Source: Pseudomonadales bacterium
GTDB lineage: Bacteria > Pseudomonadota > Gammaproteobacteria > Pseudomonadales > Ketobacteraceae
Direction of reading: 5' to 3'
Assembly: GCA_002708905.1 (NCBI GenBank)
Contig: PAPM01000020.1
Coordinates: forward strand, 1 to 64,000
Length of the DNA stretch: 64,000 nt
The position numbers and the translations under genes were made by a program. The number at the start of each line of letters is the position of its first letter. Within the stretch, counting starts at the first letter, position 1. Shown one piece after another: positions 8,279 to 16,366 of this stretch. Under the pieces are notes generated by a model. That model was given only the letters and a program-made list of their open reading frames with translations. It made no database searches and was not told the DNA's origin.

Positions 8279-8860
8279 TTATGTTTTGGCTGTGCCTTTT
8301 ATCCAGAGATCAAACAATTGTTGTACTTGAGAGCGCAAATCCTGCTCTTTATTAAGGGTCCAGGAATACACGGTGCCGATGGTGAGGTTCATTAGAAGGT
8401 TGAGTAAAATCTGGTTGGGGATATCCGGTAACACACCTTCGCTTTTCATGGCGTCGAAGAAGGCATCGGCAAAGGCCTGGTTTGCCGACACCACATCCTC
8501 ATGCAGGCGCTGGATTTCCGGCATGAACTCGCCGGCTTCCCGAATTAATACCATGGAAAAATTGCGGTTTTGGTCCAGGTAATCGGCAATGGCCAGGCTG
8601 GTACTCTTGAGTCGTTCCAGGGGATGACCTGCGCCCACCAGATTGGTGAGGGCGATATCCCGAATGGCCTGCAGATCCGCCTTGACCACGGAAAGCAGCA
8701 GATCCTCTTTGCTGTCGAAATGTTTGTAGATGGTGGCTTTGCCGACGCCGGCGCGGGTGGCGATGGTTTTCACTTCAGCAGTACGAAAGCCTTCATTGGC
8801 AAACACTTCCCGGGCTGCCAACAGAATACGTTTGCGGCGCTCAGGCTTTTGGTCGTTCAT
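8279..8860 (-). CDS. TetR/AcrR family transcriptional regulator
   Basis: This 193-residue protein has the TetR N-terminal helix-turn-helix (residues 8-54). It includes AAREVFANEGFRTAEVKTIA and the recognition-helix signature GVGKATIYKHFDSKEDLL. A helical ligand-binding domain follows and resembles the AcrR/AefR-type C-terminal domain. It overlaps the stop of the ATP-grasp ligase gene by 4 bp and is last in the 11981-8279 operon, so it is probably cotranscribed with and may control that operon. The ligand is unknown. Confidence 0.92.
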   Translation of the reverse strand: MNDQKPERRKRILLAAREVFANEGFRTAEVKTIATRAGVGKATIYKHFDSKEDLLLSVVKADLQAIRDIALTNLVGAGHPLERLKSTSLAIADYLDQNRNFSMVLIREAGEFMPEIQRLHEDVVSANQAFADAFFDAMKSEGVLPDIPNQILLNLLMNLTIGTVYSWTLNKEQDLRSQVQQLFDLWIKGTAKT

Positions 8861-9819
8861 GCTGAATCCCTGGCAAACTTGCGGCGTATTTGTTTGCCCA
8901 CCTTGACTCGGCGCTTGGCGGAGGGGGGAATGGTACCCAACGCCTGGGCGTATTTCAGGATGGGTTCCAGGCCCTGCTGGTTGGCAATTTGAATCGCCAG
9001 GCCGGGCCTGGCATTGAGCTCCAGCATCATCGGGCCAAGTTCCCGATCCAGTACCAGATCCACCCCCAGATAACCCAGGGGGGCCAGCTCATAACAGGCG
9101 GCCGCCATTTCCAGGATTTGATCCCATCCGGGGATCTGGATGCCGGTGAGTGGAAAGCCGGTGTCCGGGTGTGCCTGAACCGGGCGGGACTGCATGACGC
9201 CGTGATTGGTGAGCCCGGTGCAGAGATCGATACCGACACCAACCGCTCCTTGATGAAGGTTGGCGCGCCCATCCGATTGTCGCGTGGGCAAGCGGATCAT
9301 GGCAAACAGAGGAATGCCCCGAAACACGATAAGCCGGATGTCCGGAACGCCTTTAAACGAGACATTCTCAAAACAGGGATCGAACTTAACCCGATATTCA
9401 ATAATGGCGGTGTCTGTTTCTCCACCAAGGCTGTACATGCCACTAAGAATGTTGGACACATGGTGCTTGATTTCATCCATGTGTATTACGCTGTCGTTGG
9501 ATTTTCGGAAATGCCCACTGGCGGTTTTGCCGGCAATGACCATGATGCCATTGCCCCCGCTGCCGTTGGCCGGTTTGATGACAAACTCAGTGTATTGTGA
9601 AAGCAGCGAGGGTAGGTGAGCGGATTGATGTTCCAGTTCAATGTGGCCGTAAAGCTGCGGCACGGGTATGTTTTTCTCGATAGCCCGTTGTTTGGTAATG
9701 ATTTTGTTATCCACCAGGGGGTAATACTTGCGCTGGTTATAAGGCATGATGAACTCAGCATTACGCTGATTCATGCCTACTATCCCCAGCTCCCGCAGCC
9801 GGGTCCAGGGCATTTTCAT
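8857..9819 (-). CDS. ATP-grasp alpha-L-glutamate ligase-like protein (RimK-related)
   Basis: This 320-residue ATP-grasp enzyme of the RimK-related E-ligase family probably joins an amino acid to a peptide or protein carboxylate using ATP. The start region (RLRELGIVGMNQRN) is family-typical. The ATP-grasp core shows FVIKPANGSGGNGI for nucleotide binding and LGYLGVDLVLD followed by LELNARPG for the metal-binding acidic/Asn residues. The start codon overlaps the stop of the 7TM-transglutaminase gene by 4 bp. No signal peptide is seen, so it acts in the cytoplasm while its two partners are membrane or periplasmic. The substrate is unknown. Confidence 0.9.
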   Translation of the reverse strand: MKMPWTRLRELGIVGMNQRNAEFIMPYNQRKYYPLVDNKIITKQRAIEKNIPVPQLYGHIELEHQSAHLPSLLSQYTEFVIKPANGSGGNGIMVIAGKTASGHFRKSNDSVIHMDEIKHHVSNILSGMYSLGGETDTAIIEYRVKFDPCFENVSFKGVPDIRLIVFRGIPLFAMIRLPTRQSDGRANLHQGAVGVGIDLCTGLTNHGVMQSRPVQAHPDTGFPLTGIQIPGWDQILEMAAACYELAPLGYLGVDLVLDRELGPMMLELNARPGLAIQIANQQGLEPILKYAQALGTIPPSAKRRVKVGKQIRRKFARDSA

Positions 9820-11354
9820 GGCTTATCGGCCTCTTTGATCAGGCCCCGGAAGCGCCACAGCTCCAGCAACCGGTATCCGGTGTAACGCCCGAGGATGAGC
9901 GTGATGGCCAGCACAATCAACAGGGTCTCCGGGAAGACAAAAATAATGTGGCCCAACCATTCATGGGTCATGACCATATAACCCATAATGGCGGCAATCA
10001 GACTGCCCGTGCCCAGTTTGAATGCCTCGTGGGAGCCATTTTCTTCCATGACAATAGACATGCGCTCGATGGTCATGGCCAGAATAACCACAGGGAAGAG
10101 GGCAACGGATAGACCTCGCTCCAGGTCCAGCTGCACGCTGATGATGCTGAACAGGGCGATCATCATGATGACGATGGTGAGCACGGCGGCAAGTCGAGGT
10201 ACTAACAGCAGTTTCAGCTTCTCCAGATACAAACGCAGCGCCAGACCCACAATCACCAGCATGGTAAACATGATCACGCCCCACAACAGAGACGTTTCGC
10301 GGAAGGCCAGTGCAATCAACACCGGCATAAAGGTACCGAAGGTGGACAGCCCGATCAGATTGCGCAGCACAACGATCACCAGAGCACCTAAGGGCACCAT
10401 AAGAATGATGCGGTAAACGTTCTGGGTTTGCACCGGCAGGGCAAACAGCGAAAAGTCCATCAGCCTGGAATCCGTTTGCCGCGCCCATTGTTCCGCGATG
10501 GAAACCTGGGACAGGGCATGGCGGGAAATGGAAAAGTCCACTTCACCGGGTTGGCCGCCGGACACGGTAATGAGAGGGTCATCGCCGGTACGCCATACCA
10601 GAATATCATCCGGAAATCCCTGGCGGCCGGTAACCGGATCAAAGGCTACCCATTCGAAATCGTTGTGCACCTCGATCCAGGGCACCAGCGTACCGTGCTT
10701 TACCAGGTCCTGTAGCGGCAGAACATAAACAATGCGGGCGGGAATGCGGGCCCCGGCCAGAATCTGAATGAGCTGGCGCACCCACTCGACAGAGCCGTGA
10801 CCGGCCTTGTTGATCAGTGAGATATTCTGGTCAGGCTTGGGGGTGTTCAGGCGCAGCAAGAGCTCTCGGGTGAAGGTTGCGATGTCGGCGGAATGGGAGC
10901 GGACATCTTTCAACAGCGCCATGATGGCGGAGCCCAGGGGCTCTTCATAATCCGGCACGGGCGGATACGCTGGTCGCGGCTGGGTGCGAGGCGCAACATC
11001 GTTATCGTCCCGGGTCAGTTCCATACGGTAATAGAGCACTTGCTTGCCTTTGGCTCGGCGCACGGCCCACAGTGCTTCACGGTTGAGGGCATCCTGTTCC
11101 GTGGCCAGACCGTAGTTGCTGGAGATGAAGTCCTCATTGAGCTTGATGAAGCCGGGGGGATCACGGGGAATATAGAACTGGGCCTTGGCGGGGCCGCCGT
11201 TGGCCTTGAACTGCAACTTGGCTTCCACTGTCCAGACTTCCGATTGTTCAGCCGGTTTCAGGGGTAAGCCGAGTTTTTCGTGTTTGTAATAGACAGCGCT
11301 CAGTGCGATTGCGATTAAGATCAACGCAGTGAGGTTGATTTTGCTGTTCTTCAT
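9816..11354 (-). CDS. 7TM protein with inactive transglutaminase domain (UUP1-like)
   Basis: This 512-residue inner-membrane protein has an N-terminal membrane anchor (about 8-25) and a periplasmic domain of the inactive transglutaminase family (about 40-310, with the WVRQLIQILAGARIPARIVY region). About seven helices follow (about 325-500), including VILAMTIERMSIVMEENG between helices. These are the Transglut_i_TM and 7TM_transglut arrangements. It lacks an evident Cys-His-Asp triad, in line with an inactive peptide-binding fold. It sits between the ATP-grasp ligase and the protease with overlapping or abutting ends, so the three products probably act together on a peptide at the inner membrane. 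Confidence 0.88.
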   Translation of the reverse strand: MKNSKINLTALILIAIALSAVYYKHEKLGLPLKPAEQSEVWTVEAKLQFKANGGPAKAQFYIPRDPPGFIKLNEDFISSNYGLATEQDALNREALWAVRRAKGKQVLYYRMELTRDDNDVAPRTQPRPAYPPVPDYEEPLGSAIMALLKDVRSHSADIATFTRELLLRLNTPKPDQNISLINKAGHGSVEWVRQLIQILAGARIPARIVYVLPLQDLVKHGTLVPWIEVHNDFEWVAFDPVTGRQGFPDDILVWRTGDDPLITVSGGQPGEVDFSISRHALSQVSIAEQWARQTDSRLMDFSLFALPVQTQNVYRIILMVPLGALVIVVLRNLIGLSTFGTFMPVLIALAFRETSLLWGVIMFTMLVIVGLALRLYLEKLKLLLVPRLAAVLTIVIMMIALFSIISVQLDLERGLSVALFPVVILAMTIERMSIVMEENGSHEAFKLGTGSLIAAIMGYMVMTHEWLGHIIFVFPETLLIVLAITLILGRYTGYRLLELWRFRGLIKEADKP

Positions 11355-11981
11355 TTAAGCGTCTTCGGCCTTGTCGTTTTTATTGTTTGCAGGTTCAGGT
11401 TCAGGTTCAGGATCGATCTTCGGTTGGGTTCGGGTCTTCAGGAAAGTATTGCCCGGATCAACAATAGCGACATGCTTTAGAAAACGCCGCCCAAGCAGCA
11501 CAGGGTAGAGGAATTTGCTGCGGTCGGTAAGGGTAAATTCAGCGGTATACTCAACACCGGCGATGGTAAAAGGCAGCTCGACCACGGGCCGCTCCAGGCT
11601 GGTGTGCTTGTGCCGTTTGATCAGGGCGCGCCGGGTAATGGGGGCTTCCAGGGTCACCACTTTCTTGCTTTTACCGTTGGTGTATTTTTCCTCTTTCAGC
11701 TTGGTGTTGCTGGCGAACTGAAAGCGAACCCAGGGCTCACCATCTTTTTCAAAATGCTCGATGTTTTTGGCATGGATGGAGCTGGTTTTGGCACCTGTAT
11801 CCAGCTTGGCCTTGGTTTTCATGCCGCTGGGCTGCAGGTAGATATTCTCGATCCACCCCAGAATGAGCTTTTCGGTAATGTCACTCTCATTTTCCCCAGC
11901 GTTAGCTGTGGATGCCGCCAACGTGGTCAAAAGTAAATACCCCGTGAATATATGGACAATGATCCTGTTGAAATACTTCAT
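11355..11981 (-). CDS. periplasmic retropepsin-like aspartic protease (RimB-related)
   Basis: This 208-residue protein has a signal peptide (about 1-28, ending A-N-A-G) followed by a retropepsin-like fold of the old 'ATP-dependent zinc protease' family (PF05618). The catalytic Asp is in KLDTGAKTSSIHA, and LLGRRFL marks the second half of the fold. An acidic Pro-Glu repeat tail follows. I chose the ATG at 11981 because it begins the signal peptide; the frame extends 23 codons further without support. Its stop is immediately followed by the ATG of the 7TM protein. RimB homologues trim poly-glutamate tails added by RimK, so this enzyme may oppose the ATP-grasp ligase, but on the periplasmic side. 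Confidence 0.88.
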   Translation of the reverse strand: MKYFNRIIVHIFTGYLLLTTLAASTANAGENESDITEKLILGWIENIYLQPSGMKTKAKLDTGAKTSSIHAKNIEHFEKDGEPWVRFQFASNTKLKEEKYTNGKSKKVVTLEAPITRRALIKRHKHTSLERPVVELPFTIAGVEYTAEFTLTDRSKFLYPVLLGRRFLKHVAIVDPGNTFLKTRTQPKIDPEPEPEPANNKNDKAEDA

Positions 11982-12062
11982 AGTATAAGTGTTTTCGGTC
12001 TTGAGTAAGGTGCGCTCCGGAAACAGAGATGCCGATTGTAATGGCTGCAAGCATGCTATGCA

Positions 12063-12710
12063 TCACAATTTGCCTGTGCCGACCCCAATAATTTTTCTGA
12101 ATGTGAGGTTGATTCGGGGTTCGCAGGGTTGGCGGCTTTTGGGAATCTGGTGTTGCCAATGATGTTGCAGGGCACCTTTCATGATGAGAAGGTCCCCTGA
12201 TCCCAGTTCCAGGGCCAGTTTTCGCTCAGGGTGCTCACGGTGCTTGAGCTGGAAGGTGCGAACCGCCCCCAGGGAAAGGGACGCTATCACCGGGTTCTGC
12301 CCCAGCTCCGGCTCGTTGTCGGCATGCCAGCCTACACTATCCTGCTCATTGCGGTAGAGATTGGCCAGCAGACTGTTGAACTGATGGTCGCCGTAATCTT
12401 CAATCTGCTTTTTCAGTTGTTGCAGGGTTTCGGTCCAGGGCTCGGGCTCCAGGGTGAGGCCGGAATAGGTGTAGGTCATGCCGGGGTCGCCAAACCAGGC
12501 CTGGAGGCGGGGAATGGGCTTGTCTTTGCCGGCTATACGGATACTGTCCTGACGCCAGGGAATTTCCTCCTGCAGGCGCGAATACAGTTGTTGGGCGGTG
12601 TCCTCTTCATAAAAATGACGAACCCAGAGTATTTCTCCATCTTCCAATTCAATCAGTTCCACGCTTTGCAGTGGAACATCACCAAAAATAAACAGATCTT
12701 TCTGGCTCAT
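12063..12710 (-). CDS. AlkB-family Fe(II)/2-oxoglutarate dioxygenase
   Basis: This 215-residue protein should oxidatively remove methyl groups from alkylated nucleic-acid bases. The iron ligands are H129 and D131 (WHADNE) and H187 (HHWQHQIP). The 2-oxoglutarate-binding arginines are R199 and R205 (RINLTFR). The NLYRNEQDSVGWHAD block is typical of the AlkB2/ALKBH2-3 type. The short N-terminal extension has no signal peptide. It lies downstream of rluA on the same strand, 86 bp away. Substrate preference (1-methyladenine, 3-methylcytosine or RNA) cannot be told from sequence alone. Confidence 0.93.
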   Translation of the reverse strand: MSQKDLFIFGDVPLQSVELIELEDGEILWVRHFYEEDTAQQLYSRLQEEIPWRQDSIRIAGKDKPIPRLQAWFGDPGMTYTYSGLTLEPEPWTETLQQLKKQIEDYGDHQFNSLLANLYRNEQDSVGWHADNEPELGQNPVIASLSLGAVRTFQLKHREHPERKLALELGSGDLLIMKGALQHHWQHQIPKSRQPCEPRINLTFRKIIGVGTGKL

Positions 12711-12796
12711 GGGGCATCCCTGTTGCCTGGCAATGGGTTGATGCTACAGGGTATACAGGCAGCGAGTCAAAAGGGGAGTCACCCTTGTCTGGCAGG

Positions 12797-13429
12797 CTAG
12801 AACGGCAGCGGCGCCCTGCACGTGATGGCCGCCTTGGTGGAGGGGTGATGGAAGGTCAGGGTGTGGGCGTGCAGTAACAGGCGGTCGGCCATGGCAATGA
12901 CGGGCTCTGGGGCATAAAAACGGTCCCCGATAATCGGCATGCCCAGGGCCATGGTGTGCACCCGCAGCTGGTGGGAGCGGCCGGTAACCGGGATCAGCAG
13001 CAGGCGGCGGCGCCGGCCGGCCTGCTCCAGGACTTTATATCGGGTGAGGGAGGGTTTGCCTGCTTCGTAACAGATTTTCTGTTTGGGACGGTTGGGCCAG
13101 TCGGTGATCAGGGGTAATTCGATATTGCCCTCATCCGCCGGGCAGTCTCCCCAGGTGATGGCCTGGTATTCCTTGTGGGTCTCCCGTTCCCGGAACTGCC
13201 GCATCAGTTCGCTTTGGGCGGATTTGGTCTTCGCCAACAGCATGACCCCGGAGGTGGCGCAGTCCAGCCGGTGCACCACCAATGCCTGTGGGTAGAGCGC
13301 CCCGGCCCGGGTTTGAATGGAGTCCTGGTTTTCCGGCCCGCGACCGGCTACGGAGAGCAGGTTCGCAGGTTTGTTAACCACCAGAATCTGGTCGTCTTCG
13401 TACAGGATATTCAGCGATGGTACGGCCAC
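12797..13429 (-). CDS. rluA: RluA-family 23S rRNA/tRNA pseudouridine synthase
   Basis: This is a pseudouridine synthase of about 210 residues. The catalytic Asp is D56 in HRLDCATSGVML. The N-terminal block (ILYEDDQILVVNKPANLLSV) and the later TGRSHQLRVH motif are family-typical, and the length fits E. coli RluA (219), which modifies 23S U746 and tRNA U32. I chose the GTG at 13429; an ATG at 13489 would overlap the end of rapA and add 20 residues that match no family start. It follows rapA by 17 bp on the same strand, the same rapA-rluA order as in E. coli, which supports the rluA assignment. Confidence 0.9.
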   Translation of the reverse strand: MAVPSLNILYEDDQILVVNKPANLLSVAGRGPENQDSIQTRAGALYPQALVVHRLDCATSGVMLLAKTKSAQSELMRQFRERETHKEYQAITWGDCPADEGNIELPLITDWPNRPKQKICYEAGKPSLTRYKVLEQAGRRRRLLLIPVTGRSHQLRVHTMALGMPIIGDRFYAPEPVIAMADRLLLHAHTLTFHHPSTKAAITCRAPLPF

Positions 13430-13446
13430 GGTCCAGTTTCCAGGTG

Positions 13447-16299
13447 CTAAGAGATGGTAACCATAATGCGCAGGCCATCCAGCCGGCATTGGCTGTTTTT
13501 TGCCAGTAGTTCCAGGCCCTTTTCCAGGCGCTTATCGAGCGTTTCCATGGCCTTGTCCCGGCCGGCGGCTTTGCCCAGGGCTTGCTGGCGCTGCTTCTCT
13601 CCTTCCCAGTAATGACGGAACTGCTGTTGGGCCTGTTCCACCAGTTCCTGTTTGCGCGACTCCATCAGGATATTACCCTTGTTGAGCATCTCCAGTACCG
13701 GCTCCTGGATTTCTTTCAGCATGGGGGTGATCAGGTCACCCTTTACCCGTTTCAGTTGTTTATCCAGGGCGTCGGTGGTCACCGCCTTGCCGATGTCGCG
13801 TCCCTGCTGGTCCAGTAACAGGCGCACCGGAGTGGCCGGCAGCAGTTGCCCCAGCTGCAGTTCTGCCGGTGCAGGGCACTCCACGATAAAGAGCGCTTCC
13901 AGCAAGATGGTGCCTTCCTTGATCTGCTTGTTCTTCAGCAGGCTCATTACGGAGCTGCCTTTGCCGCTGGTGATGATCATGTCCATGGCATTGCGCACCA
14001 TGGGGTGATCCCAGCTGAGAAACTCGATGTCTTCGCGACCCAAAGCCACGGCGCGGTCAAAGGTGGCGCTGAAGCCGTCTTCCGGCAGGTTGGGGAAACT
14101 GCTGTGCTCCAGGGAAGTGCCGGGGCGGATCAGGACGATATCGTCGGACAGGTCTTCCTCCTCCACGCCGTAAGCGTTGAAAACCTGTTCCATAAAGTCC
14201 CTGAGCTCGGGGTCGTTGTCACTGTCTTTGACCGCTTCAATTAGTGGCTCCACGCTGTCGTCGCCACGGGAATGAATTTCCAGCAGGCGGTTGCGGCCGT
14301 GGACAAAACGCTCGTGCAGATCGGCAATACGCTGTTGGGTTTCTTCAATCAGCTGTTCGAGGGCGGTTTCATCCTGGGTGGCCACCACTCTCTGGAATGC
14401 AGCGCTGAGGTTTTCGAACACCACGCTGTGGGAGGCTTCGGTTTTGATAAAGGCGGCGAAGCCTTCGTCGTACCAGGTGAGCAGGTTTTCCTGGTGGGTG
14501 CCACCAAGGTAGGGGGTGTAGATCTTGATGTCCTGTTTTTGCCCGATGCGGTCCAGCCGGCCGATGCGCTGCTCCAGCAGGTCAATGCTGCCGGGCAGGT
14601 CGAACATCACCAGGTTGTGGCAGAACTGGAAGTTACGGCCTTCGCTGCCGATTTCGGAGCAGATCAGTGCCTGGGCACCGTCTTCCTCAGAGGCGAACCA
14701 GGCGGCACTGCGGTCCCGCTCGATCAGGCTCAGATCCTCATGGAAGGCGCTGCATTGGATGCCGCCCTTGAAGTGCAGATGTGCCTGCAGCGCGCAGGCG
14801 GTGTCCTTGTGATGGCAAATCACCAGAAACTTTTCGTTGCGGTTCTTCTTCAGGGTTTCCAGCAACCATTCAACCCGGGGATCTTTGGCAATCCATTCCT
14901 GCTCCGGCAGATGCATTTCCGGATAGAGCTGGTCGAGGAAACTCTCCAGCCCAAGGGCGGTATAGGCTTCCGGGTTTTTCAGGCGGACCCGGGTCAGCTC
15001 CCGCTGCGGGAAGCCGCTGATGCTGGCACGGGTGTTGCGGAACAGGGCGCGCCCGGTGCCGTGTTGGTCCAGCAGGCGTTGTGCCAGGGTGGTGGGTGCG
15101 TGACTGTCCTCCTGCCTGTGTTCCAGCTGATCGATCAGCTCCAGGCTGGAATCGTCATCCAGCAGCTGTTTGAGCTGATCCAGTTGCGCCGCCGAAAGGG
15201 GCTGGTGATCGATCAGTTGCTCGGCAATCAGTGCGATGTCGTTGAACTTGGCCTGTTGCTCCATAAACCGTGGCAAATCCTGATAGCGCAGGGGGTCCAA
15301 CAGGTGCAGTTGGGCAAAGTGGCTTTCAGGGCCTTCTTTTTCCGGGGTGGCAGTGAGCAGCAGCAGGCTCTTGGCCTTGAGGCTGAATGCTTCCACCAGG
15401 CTGTAGGCCGGGCTGGGATTTTCCGGTTGCCAGGCCAGGTGGTGGGCTTCGTCCACAATCAACAGATCCCAGGGAGAATCCAGGGCGGCTTCTGCCCAGC
15501 GCTGATGGTTAAGCAGGAATTGGATGGAACACAACACCAGCTGTTCATGCATAAAGGGATTGTCGGTATCTTCCTGCTCGCAGAGGGCTTCGCACTGATC
15601 GTTGTCCAGTACCCGCACCGGCATATTGAAGCGGCGGCGCATCTCCACCAGCCACTGGTGAACCAGGGAATCCGGCACCAGGATCATGATGCGACTGATT
15701 TTACCGCTGATAAGAAGCTGATGGGCAATCAGGCCGGCTTCGATGGTTTTACCCAGGCCCACTTCATCGGCCAGCATGACCCGCGCCTGGGCATGGCGGG
15801 AAACGGTCTGGGCGATGTGGAACTGGTGGGGGATGGGGTCCACCCGGGGGCCCATAAAACCTTTAGCGGGATGCTGGTCATAGCGGGATAACAGCTCCCA
15901 GCTCTTCACCCGCATGCCGAAATTCTTGTAGTGCTCAAAATGGCCCTGCAGCAGACGCTTCAACGGCTCGGGCATGCTGCTGCTGCCCTGTACCTGGCTT
16001 TCACAGAGGATTTTGATTTCACCGGTATCGCTTTCGGCTTCGTAGAAGTACAGTCCTTCCTCTTCATGCCGGGTGAGTACTCGATAGTTGGTGCCATCCT
16101 CGGTTTCAATCATGTCCCGGGGGTGAAACTCCAACCGGGTGAGGGGCGCATTGGCCTGGGCGTAATTACGCAGTTCTTCGGTGTTGGGGAAGAAGAGGGT
16201 GACGGTGCGTTCGTTCACCTGGGTCACGATGCCGATCCCCAAGTCGGTTTCCGCGGTGTTGGACCAGCGCTGGCCGACGTGAAAAACCTGTTCGCTCAT
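13447..16299 (-). CDS. rapA: RNA polymerase-associated Swi2/Snf2 ATPase RapA
   Basis: This 950-residue Swi2/Snf2 protein recycles RNA polymerase after transcription. The N-terminal Tudor-like domains (about 1-110, QVFHVGQRWSNTAETDLGIG) identify RapA. The helicase core has DEVGLGKTIEAGL (motif I), LIVDEAHHLAW (motif II) and EQRIGRLDRIGQ (motif VI), followed by the long RapA C-terminal region. E. coli RapA has 968 residues. The ATG at 16299 starts the recognised N-terminus; the 93 further upstream codons in frame have no family support. The gene is followed closely by rluA. Confidence 0.97.
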   Translation of the reverse strand: MSEQVFHVGQRWSNTAETDLGIGIVTQVNERTVTLFFPNTEELRNYAQANAPLTRLEFHPRDMIETEDGTNYRVLTRHEEEGLYFYEAESDTGEIKILCESQVQGSSSMPEPLKRLLQGHFEHYKNFGMRVKSWELLSRYDQHPAKGFMGPRVDPIPHQFHIAQTVSRHAQARVMLADEVGLGKTIEAGLIAHQLLISGKISRIMILVPDSLVHQWLVEMRRRFNMPVRVLDNDQCEALCEQEDTDNPFMHEQLVLCSIQFLLNHQRWAEAALDSPWDLLIVDEAHHLAWQPENPSPAYSLVEAFSLKAKSLLLLTATPEKEGPESHFAQLHLLDPLRYQDLPRFMEQQAKFNDIALIAEQLIDHQPLSAAQLDQLKQLLDDDSSLELIDQLEHRQEDSHAPTTLAQRLLDQHGTGRALFRNTRASISGFPQRELTRVRLKNPEAYTALGLESFLDQLYPEMHLPEQEWIAKDPRVEWLLETLKKNRNEKFLVICHHKDTACALQAHLHFKGGIQCSAFHEDLSLIERDRSAAWFASEEDGAQALICSEIGSEGRNFQFCHNLVMFDLPGSIDLLEQRIGRLDRIGQKQDIKIYTPYLGGTHQENLLTWYDEGFAAFIKTEASHSVVFENLSAAFQRVVATQDETALEQLIEETQQRIADLHERFVHGRNRLLEIHSRGDDSVEPLIEAVKDSDNDPELRDFMEQVFNAYGVEEEDLSDDIVLIRPGTSLEHSSFPNLPEDGFSATFDRAVALGREDIEFLSWDHPMVRNAMDMIITSGKGSSVMSLLKNKQIKEGTILLEALFIVECPAPAELQLGQLLPATPVRLLLDQQGRDIGKAVTTDALDKQLKRVKGDLITPMLKEIQEPVLEMLNKGNILMESRKQELVEQAQQQFRHYWEGEKQRQQALGKAAGRDKAMETLDKRLEKGLELLAKNSQCRLDGLRIMVTIS

Positions 16300-16366
16300 G
16301 GTACTGACTGTCTCCGGAAAAAGGCTGCGCGGTATTCTAGCAAACTCGGATTGGGATTTCAGACGT

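Noticed and set aside
13430-13489. Longer start for RluA at 13489
   Set aside because: The extra 20 residues overlap the end of rapA and match no RluA N-terminus; the GTG at 13429 directly precedes the conserved block.
14272-15891. 539-codon plus-strand open frame inside rapA
   Set aside because: It is exactly antisense to the RapA coding frame, repetitive in Gln/Val/Gly and without family motifs; a shadow of a high-GC gene.
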